The notes beneath the pieces were generated by a model. The model was given only the letters and a program-made list of their open reading frames with translations. It did no database searches and had not been told where the DNA came from. Positions 46,405-57,855 of a DNA stretch of 64,000 bases are shown here, in pieces (within the stretch, counting starts at the first letter, position 1; every line of letters starts with the position of its first letter). Origin of the DNA: Oopsacas minuta (taxonomy: Eukaryota > Porifera > Hexactinellida > Lyssacinosida > Leucopsacidae); assembly GCA_024704765.1 (NCBI GenBank), contig JAKMXF010000320.1, positions 248,001 to 312,000 on the forward strand, given 5' to 3'. Both the position numbers and the translations under genes were made by a program.

Positions 46405-47531
46405 GAATATGTCCGATCAATGAAAATAATATATAAGCAGACGAAATAATGAAGTGAAGAAACACGAAATATCAAATATGAGAGCAAACGCAAAAGTAAA
46501 AAGATAAAAGCAAACATAGCAAATTCAGGAAAAAGTAACAAAAATATCAAAAAACTATTATTATAGCAAGGGGTGTACAAATAAATTCTGCAATCAATGG
46601 ACCTATTTCGTTGAATAGATAAAAATAGACAGTTCTAATTTGGAATCGTAGCTATCTAAGCTTGACGTCAATCATATTGTAAACATGACAAACATTTATT
46701 GGAGGCTGCTATACTTGTATGCATAAATAAATTCGGTTGGAAAATGGTTAAGTTTAGAAGTTTATAGACGACAAAAGTCTATAAAAAACGTAATAGCGGC
46801 CTTGTTTTTTTTACGGCAATTGAATTATAGAATGAAGGAAGGTACCTGCAAATTTTGAGGGGATTGTGTTGATAAATAATTTCCAGAATTGAGTTCAAAG
46901 TTGGAACTCGACAGCTTGTTATTCACAAAAAAATCAGAACTTATCGATTTTCAGAAGATTGATGCGGGTGATTTTTTTTCACTATTTCTATATCAAATTG
47001 AGATTGTTATAAACGTTTACATTTCATCTATTGATTAATATCAAAATAATGGAAATTCAGTTAGATTTAGGGTAAGAAGTATAGGTTGAACTGACCCTAC
47101 TTTATGTAGTACCCCTTAAGTCATAATTGAAATAACGAGCAGAATCACAAGAGGGGTCACTCGATCGGATTAGAAAAATATATATGAGAATCTTATTCCT
47201 GAAACTTTCTCGCGTTGCTTTGAATTTTCCCGAATATATTCAAATGACCACTCAAACGCTGGTTACGAATATGTACATACACATTTATTGGACTGAAATT
47301 ATCCCTGACTAAAGCTGAAACGAAATCAGTAGCATGATTTTGAATATATGCGAAAAGTACGAGCTATAGATGAGCCAGCCTGATCAATAGACTCTCCATG
47401 TACATCTTCCCTTTCAATCGTACATATTGCCTGATAACTTCAGCTGTATCTGAAATTTAGCAATATACCATATTTACTTAAACGTATATAAAGGTGTGAT
47501 AACCACAAAACTCAAAAGCCAAAATTTTCGA
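46405..47531. other. No gene; dispersed repeat at 46835-46945
   Basis: 46835-46945 is the reverse complement of 39950-40060 (ggtacctgcaaattttgagg, ttccagaattgagttc). The rest is AT-rich with no recognised coding sequence. Confidence 0.45.
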
Positions 47532-49024
47532 CAGGGCTGGATTCGGTTAACCGGTTAAGCGACGCTAAATCCAGTTGACTGCAAAGTTAAAATATTTTCG
47601 GTCATAGCATTCTATACACTAAGGCAATGATGCTGATTAATGGATTTGGACTAGGGATTGAATAAGTCAGCTCTAAGGAAATAATGGAGATATATTAGTT
47701 GCGATAAAATTTAAACGGTACATTTTGGCCCGAATATATATATTATTGATATTTGACATTGCTCACACTCTACATCTACAAACTATTTTCAGACCAAAAT
47801 GACGTCATCTGTTTGCTTAGTTAGCAAATATGTCAGAAAAATGCTCCTGTTTTGAAACTACGTAGAGAGGAAATTAATACATTTACGGCGTCAAAATTTT
47901 TACCATAGAATATGTGGATGTTGTTGTACAAAATATCAAATTTTTGTCATTATAAAGTTCCCGCGTTCCAGAGTTATAGTAGTGACCGTGGGTGCCATAT
48001 TTGTTCCAAAATTCATCCATAACCTGACATCCTTCAATGTTGCGGCCAGACAAACCTACACACATATAGTATATACCCGACTTCCCATACCCTACTAATA
48101 CACTTTGATATGATATCTCTGATGATTATGAAGCAATCTGCAAATGACCATGAATGGTATTAATAATGACTGCGCAATATTCTTTGGAGATATCACACCA
48201 AAATGTATTAGTAGGGTATGGGAAGTCGGGTATATACTATATGTGTGTAGGTTTGTCTGGCCGCAACATTGAAGGATATCAGGTTATGGATGAATTTTGG
48301 AACAAATATGGCACCCACGGTCACTACTATAACTCTGGAACGCGGGAACTTTATAATGACAAAAATTTGATATTTTGTACAACAACATCCACATATTCTA
48401 TGGTAAAAATTTTGACGCCGTAAATGTATTAATTTCCTCTCTACGTAGTTTCAAAACAGGAGCATTTTTCTGACATATTTGCTAACTAAGCAAACAGATG
48501 ACGTCATTTTGGTCTGAAAATAGTTTGTAGATGTAGAGTGTGAGCAATGTCAAATATCAATAATATATATATTCGGGCCAAAATGTACCGTTTAAATTTT
48601 ATCGCAACTAATATATCTCCATTATTTCCTTAGAGCTGACTTACCCAATCCCTAGTCCAAATCCATTAATCAGCATCATTGCCTTAGTGTATAGAATGCT
48701 ATGATTCGGTTAGCCGAAAAGTGTCACTTCCACCATTATATCGAGTGTTCTTTAGGGTTTGAGAGGTATGAAATTATATATGCACGAATTCTGCTAGTCC
48801 GGTATTTATGAAATGTTACATTTTAGTTACATATTCTCAAATTTGAATCATTTTGAAAGATATAATCGCATCACGATTGCATATATAATAGCTATGTATC
48901 GATATTTTCAATTTTAGTCACAAGACATCCATTGATTGTATGAAAGAATAATTGCAGCGGTTAACCGCTATTTTCGAAAAGGTTTTAATCGCCCACTTAA
49001 TTGGGTTGACCAACCCCAGCCCTG
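47532..49024. mobile_element. hAT-like element hosting a fold-back
   Basis: CAGGGCTGG (47532) mirrors ccagccctg (ending 49024), each with inner ggttaaccg motifs. TTTTCGA directly flanks both ends (47525-47531, 49025-49031), seven matching bases next to the TIRs. Between them lies the large palindrome 47603-48703. Without it the element would be about 390 bp, a MITE. Confidence 0.75.
47603..48703. repeat. Large near-perfect fold-back palindrome
   Basis: Two arms of about 530 bp (47603-48131 and about 48175-48703) are reverse complements with very few differences. One example is the 48040s gacatcc versus the mirrored ggatatc. They meet at a 40-50 bp unpaired centre (around 48150, ccatgaatggtattaataatg). 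Arm landmarks are catagcattctatacacta at the tip, acaaactattttcagacca midway and accctactaatacac near the centre. The mirrored arms produce twin 60-89 codon open frames, which I treat as artefacts. Diverged relatives lie at about 3060, 4936-8112 and 52650-53230. Confidence 0.93.
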
Positions 49025-49480
49025 TTTTCGAATTATGTCACTATGTGCAATACACTCCCATATACAACTTCCTGTTCAACAATAATACATTTTATAACAA
49101 AATAATAGTTTAGAGATCACACTAGCCTCGAGTTTCATGGCCCGGATTGGAGAGTCTACAGTACTATAGAAGTCTATGATAATTATCAACAAAGGTTGAT
49201 AAATCCTTTGAGTGACAGCTGGGAGGGTTAAATTCTAAGTGTACTAGTACAGAAAAATTAGAAAATAATCTGAGCCACTAAATATGGAGGGATCAATGTG
49301 ACGCCATTATATATAACTCAGAGGGAAGTGATGGGAACCACACAATATTTTTATAATATTGAGATATCCCCTAGAGTAAGAATCCTCATAAGTTAGAACC
49401 ATCACTAACAATCCTTACGGCGTTATGGTACATTTCGTAAAAGTGGACCTGTAAAAAGTTCAACCTAAATTTGTATTAGA
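49025..49480. repeat. Dispersed repeat shared with 8113-8360
   Basis: 49035-49210 matches 8113-8360 in order and orientation (catatacaacttcct, acaataatacatttta, cgagtttgatggcccg-like). After 49210 no match or gene was seen. Confidence 0.5.
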
Positions 49481-49799
49481 AAGTTGAGTCTGAAAATGCA
49501 TCTATCATGTGCTATGATAATTAATCCACCTAATGAGCAACTCTCAAGTCGATTAAAACTTTCAATTCAAAGATATTCAAACTTTGCTAGAGGGGACAAA
49601 TTTCAGGAATGTCTGATTTTAGACTTTTTCGGAAATTCAAAATTGATTTTCTTGAAAACTCTCAGATGGAATGTGTTGTAACTCTAGCTGAGATACTGAT
49701 CCAAGGATGCAAGTGATTAATACCCTAATTCACGAGCAACTTTTGATAAGGAAGGCTATGCTATCATACTATTACTGGCTGATACACCTAGTTAAACCA

Positions 49800-50775
49800 T
49801 CATGATCCACTTCCTGAAAAAAAGCAAAGGTTTGGGTATTTTGATATGGCCAGCTATCTGTTTAGTAAAAAGCCCTGTCACCAAAAAATTGGTCCGGCCT
49901 AGATTTCTTTTAGAAAGTAGAGTGGATTCATCAAAAATTTTCTCAAGAACTCTTAAACATGAAAAGAAATGCTGGCAAGGTAACGCCAGGCCATTAGCTA
50001 ATTTGGTAGCAAAGCCAAATCCTCGGTCAGGAACACTTCAAAATACGCATCTGTATAGTTTAATCGAATTTTATGTAGAACTTTGATCAAATTTTCTTAT
50101 GTCGAACTTTGATCGAATGATGAAAAAGGCAAATTTTGATCAGAGTTTTACTAAAATGTTTCCAGTCGAACTTTGATCGAAAATGGAGAGAATACAACAA
50201 AAAAATCCAACGATACGCCATTTTACAAAGATTAATAATAATCAATCCAAAAAACTCCATCTAATCATAAAGTTAGCATAAATTCCACACTCCCGTCCTT
50301 TAGTAGCTAATAACGAACACAAATAAATACTCCCAGGGCCATAAGGTAGCGAAATAAATCCCTAATCCCCTACCAATGGTACTCTTTCTAAATAATTAAA
50401 TATAAAGTTAGTGTGAAATTTATGTTAATTTTATGATTGGATAGAGTTATGTTGGATTGATTATTATTAATCTTTGTAAAATGGCGTATCGTTGGATTTT
50501 TTTGTTTTATTTTCTCCATTTTCGATCAAGATTCTACAATTTTTCGATCAAAGTTCGATTGGAGACATTTTAGTTGAACTTTGATCAAAATTTGCCTTTT
50601 TCATCATTCGATCCAAGTTCGACATAAGAAAATTTTATTAAAGTTCTACATAAAATTCGATCAAAATATACAGATCTCAAAATACACCTGTCAGCAACCA
50701 AGGGGTGCCAAAAATGACCGGAAACGAGAGCGGATGACGCACAGTGGACAGAAGCACTTTGGGAGGAATATGCTT
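49800..50775 (+). repeat. Duplicated segment, copy A, split by a MITE
   Basis: Flanks of the MITE at 50047-50676 match 51890-52000: left gtaacgccaggccattagcta, right aacaaggggtgcc-like. An open stretch 49802-50086 (CWQGNARPLANLVAKPNP) corresponds to GVLANLIKMPYAKP in the other copy. This suggests an ancestral coding segment of unknown function. Confidence 0.45.
50047..50676. mobile_element. MITE with CGAACTTTGATCGA subterminal repeats, 9-bp TSD
   Basis: GCATCTGTATA on the left mirrors tatacagatc on the right. Then gaattttatgtagaactttg mirrors caaagttctacataaaattc-like sequence, and several CGAACTTTGATCGA words follow. TCAAAATAC flanks both sides (50038-50046, 50677-50685), a perfect 9-bp duplication as made by MULEs. 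630 bp, non-coding. Confidence 0.85.
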
Positions 50776-51775
50776 GTAGGTAGCACTATTGTGTTTGAAA
50801 TTATGTATATATAGTAAATAGATGCAAAGAAATCGATTTGAAAAGCCAAATTTTACGTACGATTATACCATTATACAGTTTAGTGCGATTTCATATTAAT
50901 GTACAACATTAACGTCTATGGGTTGAAAATATATGATTTTAGGAAATCCAGGAGTTATAAAATTGATAAATAATTTCGTGGAATTTTCAATAGGTATCTG
51001 TGTTTCCACTGATATATCCCCACACTATCGTATTATGATAAGATCAGAACGATGTTAAATTAGAACATGTATTGGTGAGGTCAAATAGCTAATAAAATAT
51101 GAGGAAATTAGTTCAGTGGAATGCGGATACAGTTCGTTTTCCTAGCCTGCAAACATAATCATATACTTTCCTGTTTAATCAAACGGATGCTATGTTGAAC
51201 TGCCAGCTTGGTAAATGTTTTTGAAATTAATAGAACAATACTATACTCATTCTAACACAACTGGCTCCCAAAATCATCCATATGTAGTCAATTTCATCCA
51301 AATACAAATATATATAAATGAGTAGATTTACATTTTAGGTCCTGCAACTTATCGTGACCAGTCGTGATAAGTTAGTATATACAAATAAATAGGAAGCCAA
51401 ACATTGTGGACTTTATTATTTTATGATTTCTAGACGCGCCCAAAGACACCCAAAATACACTAGGTTATATGTCTGCATACAACCAATATTTTGGAAAAGT
51501 CTGAGAATCACAATTTTACTCTGATAATTTCAATAGACAATCTAGATTTCGAAAAACAATGAAGTAAAGTTGAGAGCACTAACTCATATCTAAATAAAAT
51601 GATTACATAGAATTGATAATGAAACCACAAAATAGCATTCTCGAATATTGATATTTTACATACCTAAATATTTACCATAACTCAATGAGTTGAAGACACA
51701 CTAGTACATAAAATCAGATTTCTAGAAACTAAACCACTCAGCAAATAATGAGGGTGAAATCTAAACAATCTAAGC

Positions 51776-52048
51776 ATGTCAAAAATAACTCTACTTCCGC
51801 CTATTCGCCTAGTGTGTGACGCTGGACACGAATGCTACCCATATTTCAAATCCTCGTGCAACAGTGAAAAAAGAAATGACAGACAGGACAAGGTAACACC
51901 AGGTGTGTTAGCCAATTTGATAAAAATGCCATATGCTAAGCCAGTAACGCTCCAAGATACACTCGTCAACAACCAAAGGGTGCCCAAAAAGTCCGCAAAG
52001 GAAGCAGATCATGCTCTACGCAAGAGTTCAAATCCTCGCGTCAAATAG
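51776..52048 (+). pseudogene. Unknown ORF, copy B of duplicated segment
   Basis: A 90-codon open frame with HECYPYFKSSCNSEKRN, GVLANLIKMPYAKPVTLQ and NNQRVPKKSAKEADHALRK. The middle corresponds to 49980-50046 plus 50686-50740. I do not recognise the protein. A repeated, basic, low-complexity C-terminus and matching duplicated DNA suggest a fragment of a mobile or multicopy gene rather than a functional gene. Confidence 0.35.
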
Positions 52049-52049
52049 T

Positions 52050-52640
52050 GGTGGTAAATGACCACAAATTGGCCCCCTGGACAAATTTTGGCCCCCTAAA
52101 TTTGCTCCCCAGACCAATTTTAGATAGCCAAAACTCGTCCGGACCTATTTTGGCGTTACAGCCCTTACAATTGGTAGAAGGATATATACCCTGCACTTTA
52201 GTCCACATTGATTCATTAAATTAATTCGCCTGAAAATGGGTCCCACAGTATCTGCTAAGTTGTATATAGAAGTTGTTTGAATGCACTATTGGAAGAGATA
52301 AAATTGAGGCATCCCGAAATTGAGCTCAAAAATATGAAATTACACACAATATTAATGCGTTTGAACACAAGGCCGCACTGATAATGGAGTATATTGAAGA
52401 GATTGGGGCGTCCACCCTATCATATCTGCCGTATTCCCTTGACACATCCCCCTGTGGTTTATGGATTTTCCCTAAATCCATAGACTCCTTTAATTAAGTA
52501 GAACCGTAGGCTCGAACTCAGGTCTTGAAACTTGGATACATTAGAATAATTTTGAAGTTCAATATTTCAAAAGTGCCACGTTTTTGTCCGAATAAATGAA
52601 TTACATATTTATAGAAATATACTTCATCAATCCCAAGATG
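52050..52640. other. No gene seen
   Basis: Contains short repeated ggccccct motifs at 52070-52110 and otherwise AT-rich sequence. Nothing coding was recognised. Confidence 0.35.
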
Positions 52641-52649
52641 CAAATTATA

Positions 52650-53230
52650 GTCGAATCTGTGAAAGTTTTGTACTTTGTAAGCATATTTTGGGGAAAATGT
52701 CCATCTTCCAACACCCTATGACGATAAATACTATAATTATGATTTCAGAATTCTCTTTCAATTATCTAATTAAACAAAATATTAAAATTTGACATCATAA
52801 AGTTGACAAATTCCTGAAAACATGGTAAATTTCATAACATTCATTATAACTCAAATTTACATGTTTTCGCCGAGTAAATTAGTCCAATACCTAGGATATA
52901 CCCGAATTCCATACCCTAATAATACATTTTGAAATTTATCTACTCACTATGATGTAATCTACGTTATACTCATATATGACCGTATAATAACAATTATTTC
53001 ATATTGGAAAGATAGCATATCAAAATTTACTATTAGGGTATGGGAAGTCGGATATATTCTAGGTCTTGATATATTTGGCGAAAACATGTAAAACTTCTGG
53101 TTGGATTGTATTTTTCACTAATTTTCATTAATCATAGTATCTATGGTACCTCAGGAATTTGGCAACTATATCATGTCAAAATTTTAAGATTTTGCATGAA
53201 AATATCATTAGATCATTTGAGGATGAAACC
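52650..53230. repeat. Fold-back repeat, centre about 52985
   Basis: Inner arms pair well: ggatatacccgaattccata and accctaataatacatttt on the left against aaaatttactattagggta and tgggaagtcggatata on the right. Further out, tttacatgttttcgcc mirrors ggcgaaaacatgtaaa. Outer parts are eroded. Same central architecture as 47603-48703. Confidence 0.7.
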
Positions 53231-53239
53231 TTAAATATT

Positions 53240-53510
53240 ATTTCTAGTATTTATCGTTCTGAGGTGTTCAAAGATAGACACAATCACCTAACTAAGTTTG
53301 TTTATTAAATATTAAGAAATAATTAGGTCCTGTGTACTACTGTAATGTGGAATAATATTAACATATCATTAGGCTAAATTTGTAATTATATTTATTTTTG
53401 TAGTTTACGAAGTGACCAACAAAAATAACTTTATTATTGTTAGTATGAATATAGGAATGACTACATTTTCTAAATAAAATTTACAACTGGAATTACTACT
53501 TGACAATCTT
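53240..53510. other. No gene seen
   Basis: AT-rich spacer without recognised content. Confidence 0.3.
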
Positions 53511-53515
53511 TACTT

Positions 53516-53930
53516 TTGTCTCATATTTACATTCTTCGTATCATAAAAAGTCCCCGACAAATAAAACGTGGTCCAAAGGAAATCTTTCAAAACGATGAGC
53601 AGAGGAAGAGAGTTAATCGACTCTATGAATCCTCTCAAATAATAGAAGCTAGACTTAAGAAGCAGCTTAATAACCATCTAGCATATTTAGATAGCGAGAA
53701 CGCAACTTAGCGGAATGCCCGTCTCAAGCGTCAGTTAGAATATGAAGTAGCTCAGAACGAAAACGAGAGCAATGAGAGATGCATTGCCCGTCTGAGCTAT
53801 CGGAGAGGTTATAAATCCACAACAAAAGGTAGATCTAGAAAGAATCTCCTTAATGGCACTATACTTGAAGAGGAAGTAGCATTGACTAAGATCATATTCA
53901 AAAAATGTTTCAAATGTCAATATTCAAAAA
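53516..53930 (+). pseudogene. Basic repeat-type ORF relic, possibly Helitron-associated
   Basis: The frame from 53516 reads ENDEQ-like QNDEQRKRVNRLYESSQ, IIEARLKKQLNNH then a stop, and continues RNARLKRQLEYEVAQNEN and RCIARLSYRRGYKS. The repeated pattern R-x-ARL-x(2)-QL resembles the Arg/Ala-rich repeats N-terminal in some Helitron replicases. No replication-initiator or helicase motif follows, so the assignment is tentative. Confidence 0.3.
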
Positions 53931-54360
53931 TTAGTCACTCCTTTATTATTCTTCCCCTAGTATTATCTCTTAGCCTGCGAAGTCGCGGCTTGCCAAAGTA
54001 GATATTTCCCTTTGTTCACCATTCTTTAATAAATGGCTTGTTGATTTGATCTTTCAGATTAACTTGAAAAATTATCACCAATGAAATAACTGACACTCTC
54101 AAGTCTTTCAATATTTGATATTAACAACTTCTTTGACTGTTAATATCTTTAATACCAGAAATTTAACAATCCAGAGAATCAAACTTTCATTGCCTAAGAT
54201 GATTCATAAATTAAGAAAATTAGAGCAATCTTGTTGGATCGGTATAATGGTGAATTTTTGGGAACTTTTCATACAGAATTTTTGGCTTTGGGGCCATCCC
54301 CCATCTCCGGGCTCCCCAGAAGATTTGAGGATTTGGCCTCCTTGAGAAGACATAATTGAG

Positions 54361-56160
54361 TTGCAGATAGCTAATGGGGATACCCTTTTGAAGCAACATG
54401 TAGAGCAAGGGCTTTCAAATGCTCAGTCTACATCCAAGTTTTCGTGTGTTTCTCTGATAGAAGTAATTGACACTTGGATCGAAAGAAGGCTCGTGTCCAA
54501 TTTGAAATCGAGTCCATTATTTTCACTTTTGGCTGATGAATGTCAAGATGTGAGCACCCAAGAAGAGCTTTCCATTTGCGGTAGATGGGTGGCATCTATA
54601 TATTTTGATAGAATTTTTTGTAAAACTTTGATCAAAATTTCTTATGTCGAACCTTGATCGAATGATGAAGAAGGCAAATTTTGATCAAAGTTATACTAAA
54701 ATGTCTTCAGTCGAACTTTGATCGAAAAAATTTCGTGCTCCACGACACCACAATATTCAGGGTGGCACCCCCTGACCCCCCATGTAATGCCACAATGCAC
54801 CGGACTCGACTGATTTCAATCTAGGACGTGCTAGCACTTTACATTTTATTAATTAGAAAGAGTACCATTGGGAGGGGATTAGAGATTTATTTCGCTACCT
54901 TATGGCCCTGGGAGTATTTATTTGTGTTCGTTATTAGCTACTAAAGGACGGGAGTGTGGAATTTATGCTAACTTTATGATAGATGGAGTTTTTTGGATTG
55001 ATTATTATTAATCTTTGTAAAATGGCGTATCGTTGGATTTTTTTGTTTTATTTTCTCCATTTTCGATCAAAGTTCACATTTTCGATCAAGATTCTACAAT
55101 TTTTCGATCAAAGTTTGACTGGAGACATTTGGGTAGAACTTTGATCAAAATTTGCCTTTTTCATCATTCGAGCATAGTTCGACATAAGAGAATTTGATCA
55201 AAGTTCTACAAAAAAATTCGATAGGTGGTAGATGGACATTCTTAAGAGCATTTCATGACCATACTCATATTCGATCTTTGGATGCTGAAACCCTTGCTAG
55301 TACAATCACTTCCTACGTGGAATCATAATGTTTGAATATCAATAGGCTAATAGGGCAGGATATGATGGGGCAGCTCCGTTCTCTGGAGGAATACTGGAGT
55401 TCAAAGGAGAATGTGTCCCTATCTGGTCATTCATGGTCAATTGCTCCTGTCATCGCCTATAGCTAGCTAGCATTCAGTCTGATTATGAGATCACAGTTTG
55501 TGCTTCTGTTGGTATAGTACGAGGGGCAGTACCTCCCTGACTATCACTAACAGTTTTCGCACAGCAGTCTTGATCCCTTTTGTCGATAAGTTAATCCAAA
55601 ACATCCAAGTCGTTTTCCTGATGATGGTTTTGCAGTCGTTATTGCAATGTCAGTCTTCAATATACCTCAAGCAGATGACCCTACATTTCGTACTTATGGA
55701 CAGGAAGAAATCAAGCAATTAGGTGCTTTTTATAGAGAGGAAGCCGAAGTAGAATTTTAAGGTGTCAGTTTTCAGTTCCCTCCTTTAAATGACGGGGATG
55801 CACTTCTTTCTGAGTGACCTGTATTTAGAAGAGCGTTACTTCATGAAAAAGAAGCTTTCATGTTTTGCAATAAGCTACCAAGAGTCCTACTTTCCAGCAA
55901 GTATTCCAAGGAATCAAAAGGCTGACGCATATAATGGTATTTCCCTGAAATTTTCAAGTTGATTAACATTATGTTGACATTTCCTGTAGGGACCACCACC
56001 GTTGAGAGGTCATTCAGCCAGGTGAACATAATAAAAACAAGGCTCCGCAACAGTCCAGAAATGAAGCTAGTTGACTTTGATGAAGTTCTCGACTTATTTA
56101 GAGAAAAAATAGGGGTATCAGTCTATAAACTTTGCTCCTGTCATAACAGATCACATAATT
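54361..56160 (+). pseudogene. hAT transposase (ZMYM/THAP12-like), MITE-interrupted
   Basis: Coding pieces on the plus strand: LLKQHVEQGLSNAQSTSKFS, SSPLFSLLADECQDVST with the first catalytic Asp (about 54530), and ELSICGRW. The frame is then broken by a MITE at 54589-55226 and resumes TFLRAFHDHTHIRSLDAETL. Further pieces are QDMMGQLRSLEEYW, PDDGFAVVIAMSVFNIP and the dimerisation block TFPVGTTTVERSFSQVN with IIKTRLRN (55975-56045). Many stops and shifts are present. The central TDGA-type motif is not clearly readable. Confidence 0.78.
54589..55226. mobile_element. MITE, same family as 50047-50676, in a hAT gene
   Basis: Flanked by GGTAGATGG on both sides (54580-54588, 55227-55235), a perfect 9-bp duplication of hAT coding sequence. 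Internal similarity to the 50047 copy is strong (gatcaaaatttgcctttttc, ccattttcgatcaaag). The right tip is about 15 bp shorter than the left. 638 bp. Confidence 0.87.
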
Positions 56161-56312
56161 AGTATGTATCATCATTGTGCTGATTTATCTATATCTTGGA
56201 GGAAAAATCCCAGGTTCCCTCTTTCCCTCTCCTCTGAATGAAATCTTGCTATTACCGAAATGGAACTTGCTAAAATTACGACGTTTATCAAATAGACAAA
56301 TCAAGTCCGAAT

Positions 56313-56603
56313 TAGAGGCGTAGTCGGGGTGGTGCGCTGTGGTGCGGTTCACCACCTTGGATGATGCGCATCATCTAACATGTTCTGACTAATGTGGGCT
56401 GAAATTAGTAAATGGTACTAAATTTTTAATAAATTTAACTTCTGTATGGTTTCAGGTAGTAGTGTTTTAGATTTTGGACAATCTATTAAACAATTTATCT
56501 CTTTCTTCAGTTACTTGACAAAATTACTTAACAGCTCCCTAAAATTCAACACTACTCGCACCACCACCGCACCACCTTAACCAAAGACTTGGTTACGCCA
56601 CTG
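56313..56603. mobile_element. hAT MITE with 8-bp TSD
   Basis: GTCCGAAT flanks both ends (56305-56312, 56604-56611). The ends TAGAGGCGTAGTCGGGG and ggttacgccactg are imperfect mirrors, with the left tip mutated from CAGTGGCG. GC-rich caccacc/ggtggtg tracts lie inside each end. 291 bp. Confidence 0.83.
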
Positions 56604-56875
56604 GTCCGAATGTATGACATTCTATCATATTTTCTTTCACTACCTCGATAATTGGCTACGTTTGTATAATTTATGACAAAAATTTAGATTGGTTATAATT
56701 GAATGACGATAAATTAATTGACTATCCAATCCTGAGGGATGTGTTGAATAATTATGCGCAGAAATTGCTTTGACTGATGACTTGCTTAAGGAAGTATGCT
56801 GTCTTTAACGAACTTATAGAATTATCAATGACTTCTTATTTAGCCGTAGACAAGCGTTGGGGTATCAGGGCCGGC

Positions 56876-57012
56876 GCCGCATATTAAAGCTTCGGGTGTC
56901 CATGATAATGGATAGTTAGTGTCTAAACAACCTTTACCATAGAGGATAATGTAAAGGTATTTCGTGACAGTGGGTGTATGGCACCCAGAACACCCACAGT
57001 GACGCCGCCCTG
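56876..57012. mobile_element. Short hAT-like MITE
   Basis: CAGGGCCGGCGCCGC mirrors gtgacgccgccctg, with an internal ggtgt-ccacc pair. The flanks are too diverged for a certain TSD. 137 bp. Confidence 0.6.
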
Positions 57013-57130
57013 GGTACATTACACGAAATAGCTTTCCCTGTAATAAGGAAATTATTATCTCCTATTTTTGATATCCCTGCATCTAATGCAGTGTGTGAAC
57101 GAGTGTTCAGTTTATCAATGGTACATATAT
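57013..57130 (+). pseudogene. hAT dimerisation-domain fragment
   Basis: The plus strand reads LLSPIFDIPASNAVCERVFS followed by LSMV. IPASNA-ERVFS is the hAT C-terminal signature. It is unconnected to other coding sequence and ends just before TPGS2. Confidence 0.65.
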
Positions 57131-57135
57131 ACTAG

Positions 57136-57741
57136 TTAATCTTCGATCAAGGTTAACTTGCCCATGATGTAATGCCACTGTTTAGCTACTGGGCTCAGAG
57201 GGACACCCTGTACTCTGTTTGGCCACTCCTCTAATCCAGCATAAGCTACCATTAGACGCAGGTAGTTAGTGAAGTTTTTTGTTAAGAACTCCATCTTCCC
57301 TCCGTGTCTAAGTAGAACGATAATTGGTTCCTCCCATATAGATTTTTCATCAATTTCCATACCAACTCTATCCTTGTACAAGAGACATATGCTACCTACT
57401 GAAGGATTCTCATCTATTCTGATTATCTTGACAGGTAGATTAGAAAGCAAAAGTTGTTTTGTAATATGATTTATTTCTATCATCACCATTTCCTTTAGCT
57501 CGCATATTGCCACTCTTCCTACCCGATATATGTTTGTACCTACCTTTATTGACCAAGTGAGTAACATTCCATTCTGGGTGAGGTAATACTCCTTAAGGTC
57601 AGTAGGCAAGAACACACAATGCTTGTACTCCCAAGATGACAGCTCGTTCTCTAACACTGGAGTTTGTGTTTTTATGTCTATATCACAAACTTGGGGGTGT
57701 GAGTCAAGGGAATGCACCATACTTGAGAGTAATGTATCCAT
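57136..57741 (-). CDS. TPGS2: Tubulin polyglutamylase complex subunit 2-like
   Basis: An intact 201-residue single-exon frame (ATG 57739-57741, TAA 57136-57138). It resembles TPGS2, a non-catalytic subunit of the neuronal/ciliary tubulin polyglutamylase complex. Supporting blocks are SSWEYKHCVFLPTDLKEYY then LTQNGMLLTWSIKV (residues about 35-67), the SMI1/KNR4-like fold core of the family; VKIIRIDENPSVGSICLLYK (about 104-123); IWEEPIIVLLRHGGKMEFL; and NYLRLMVAYAGLEEWP then LSPVAKQW near the C-terminus. It is shorter than the vertebrate protein (about 300 residues) mainly at both ends. No damage is seen. The assignment is from remembered motifs and not from a search. Confidence 0.8.
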   Translation of the reverse strand: MDTLLSSMVHSLDSHPQVCDIDIKTQTPVLENELSSWEYKHCVFLPTDLKEYYLTQNGMLLTWSIKVGTNIYRVGRVAICELKEMVMIEINHITKQLLLSNLPVKIIRIDENPSVGSICLLYKDRVGMEIDEKSIWEEPIIVLLRHGGKMEFLTKNFTNYLRLMVAYAGLEEWPNRVQGVPLSPVAKQWHYIMGKLTLIED

Positions 57742-57782
57742 TCTAGTATTATCAATAAAGTATGGATTGAATTAAAACGCTC

Positions 57783-57835
57783 TGAGACAGCTTAGTGCCT
57801 CAGGTTAGCTTAAGTATTCAACAGATAAATTTCTT
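57783..57835. repeat. Fragment of the 20626/59920 repeat family
   Basis: gacagcttagtgcctcaggt and tagcttaagtatt match the dispersed 260-bp repeat, at the 5' edge of TPGS2. Confidence 0.55.
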
Positions 57836-57855
57836 GGTTCGATTCGTAAGTAGTA

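Noticed and set aside
47883-48423. Twin open frames (60 and 89 codons) in the two arms of the palindrome, MCVGLSGRNIEGYQVMDEFW-type
   Set aside because: They exist because the arms are mirror copies. Composition is that of the repeat, and diverged family members do not keep the frame.
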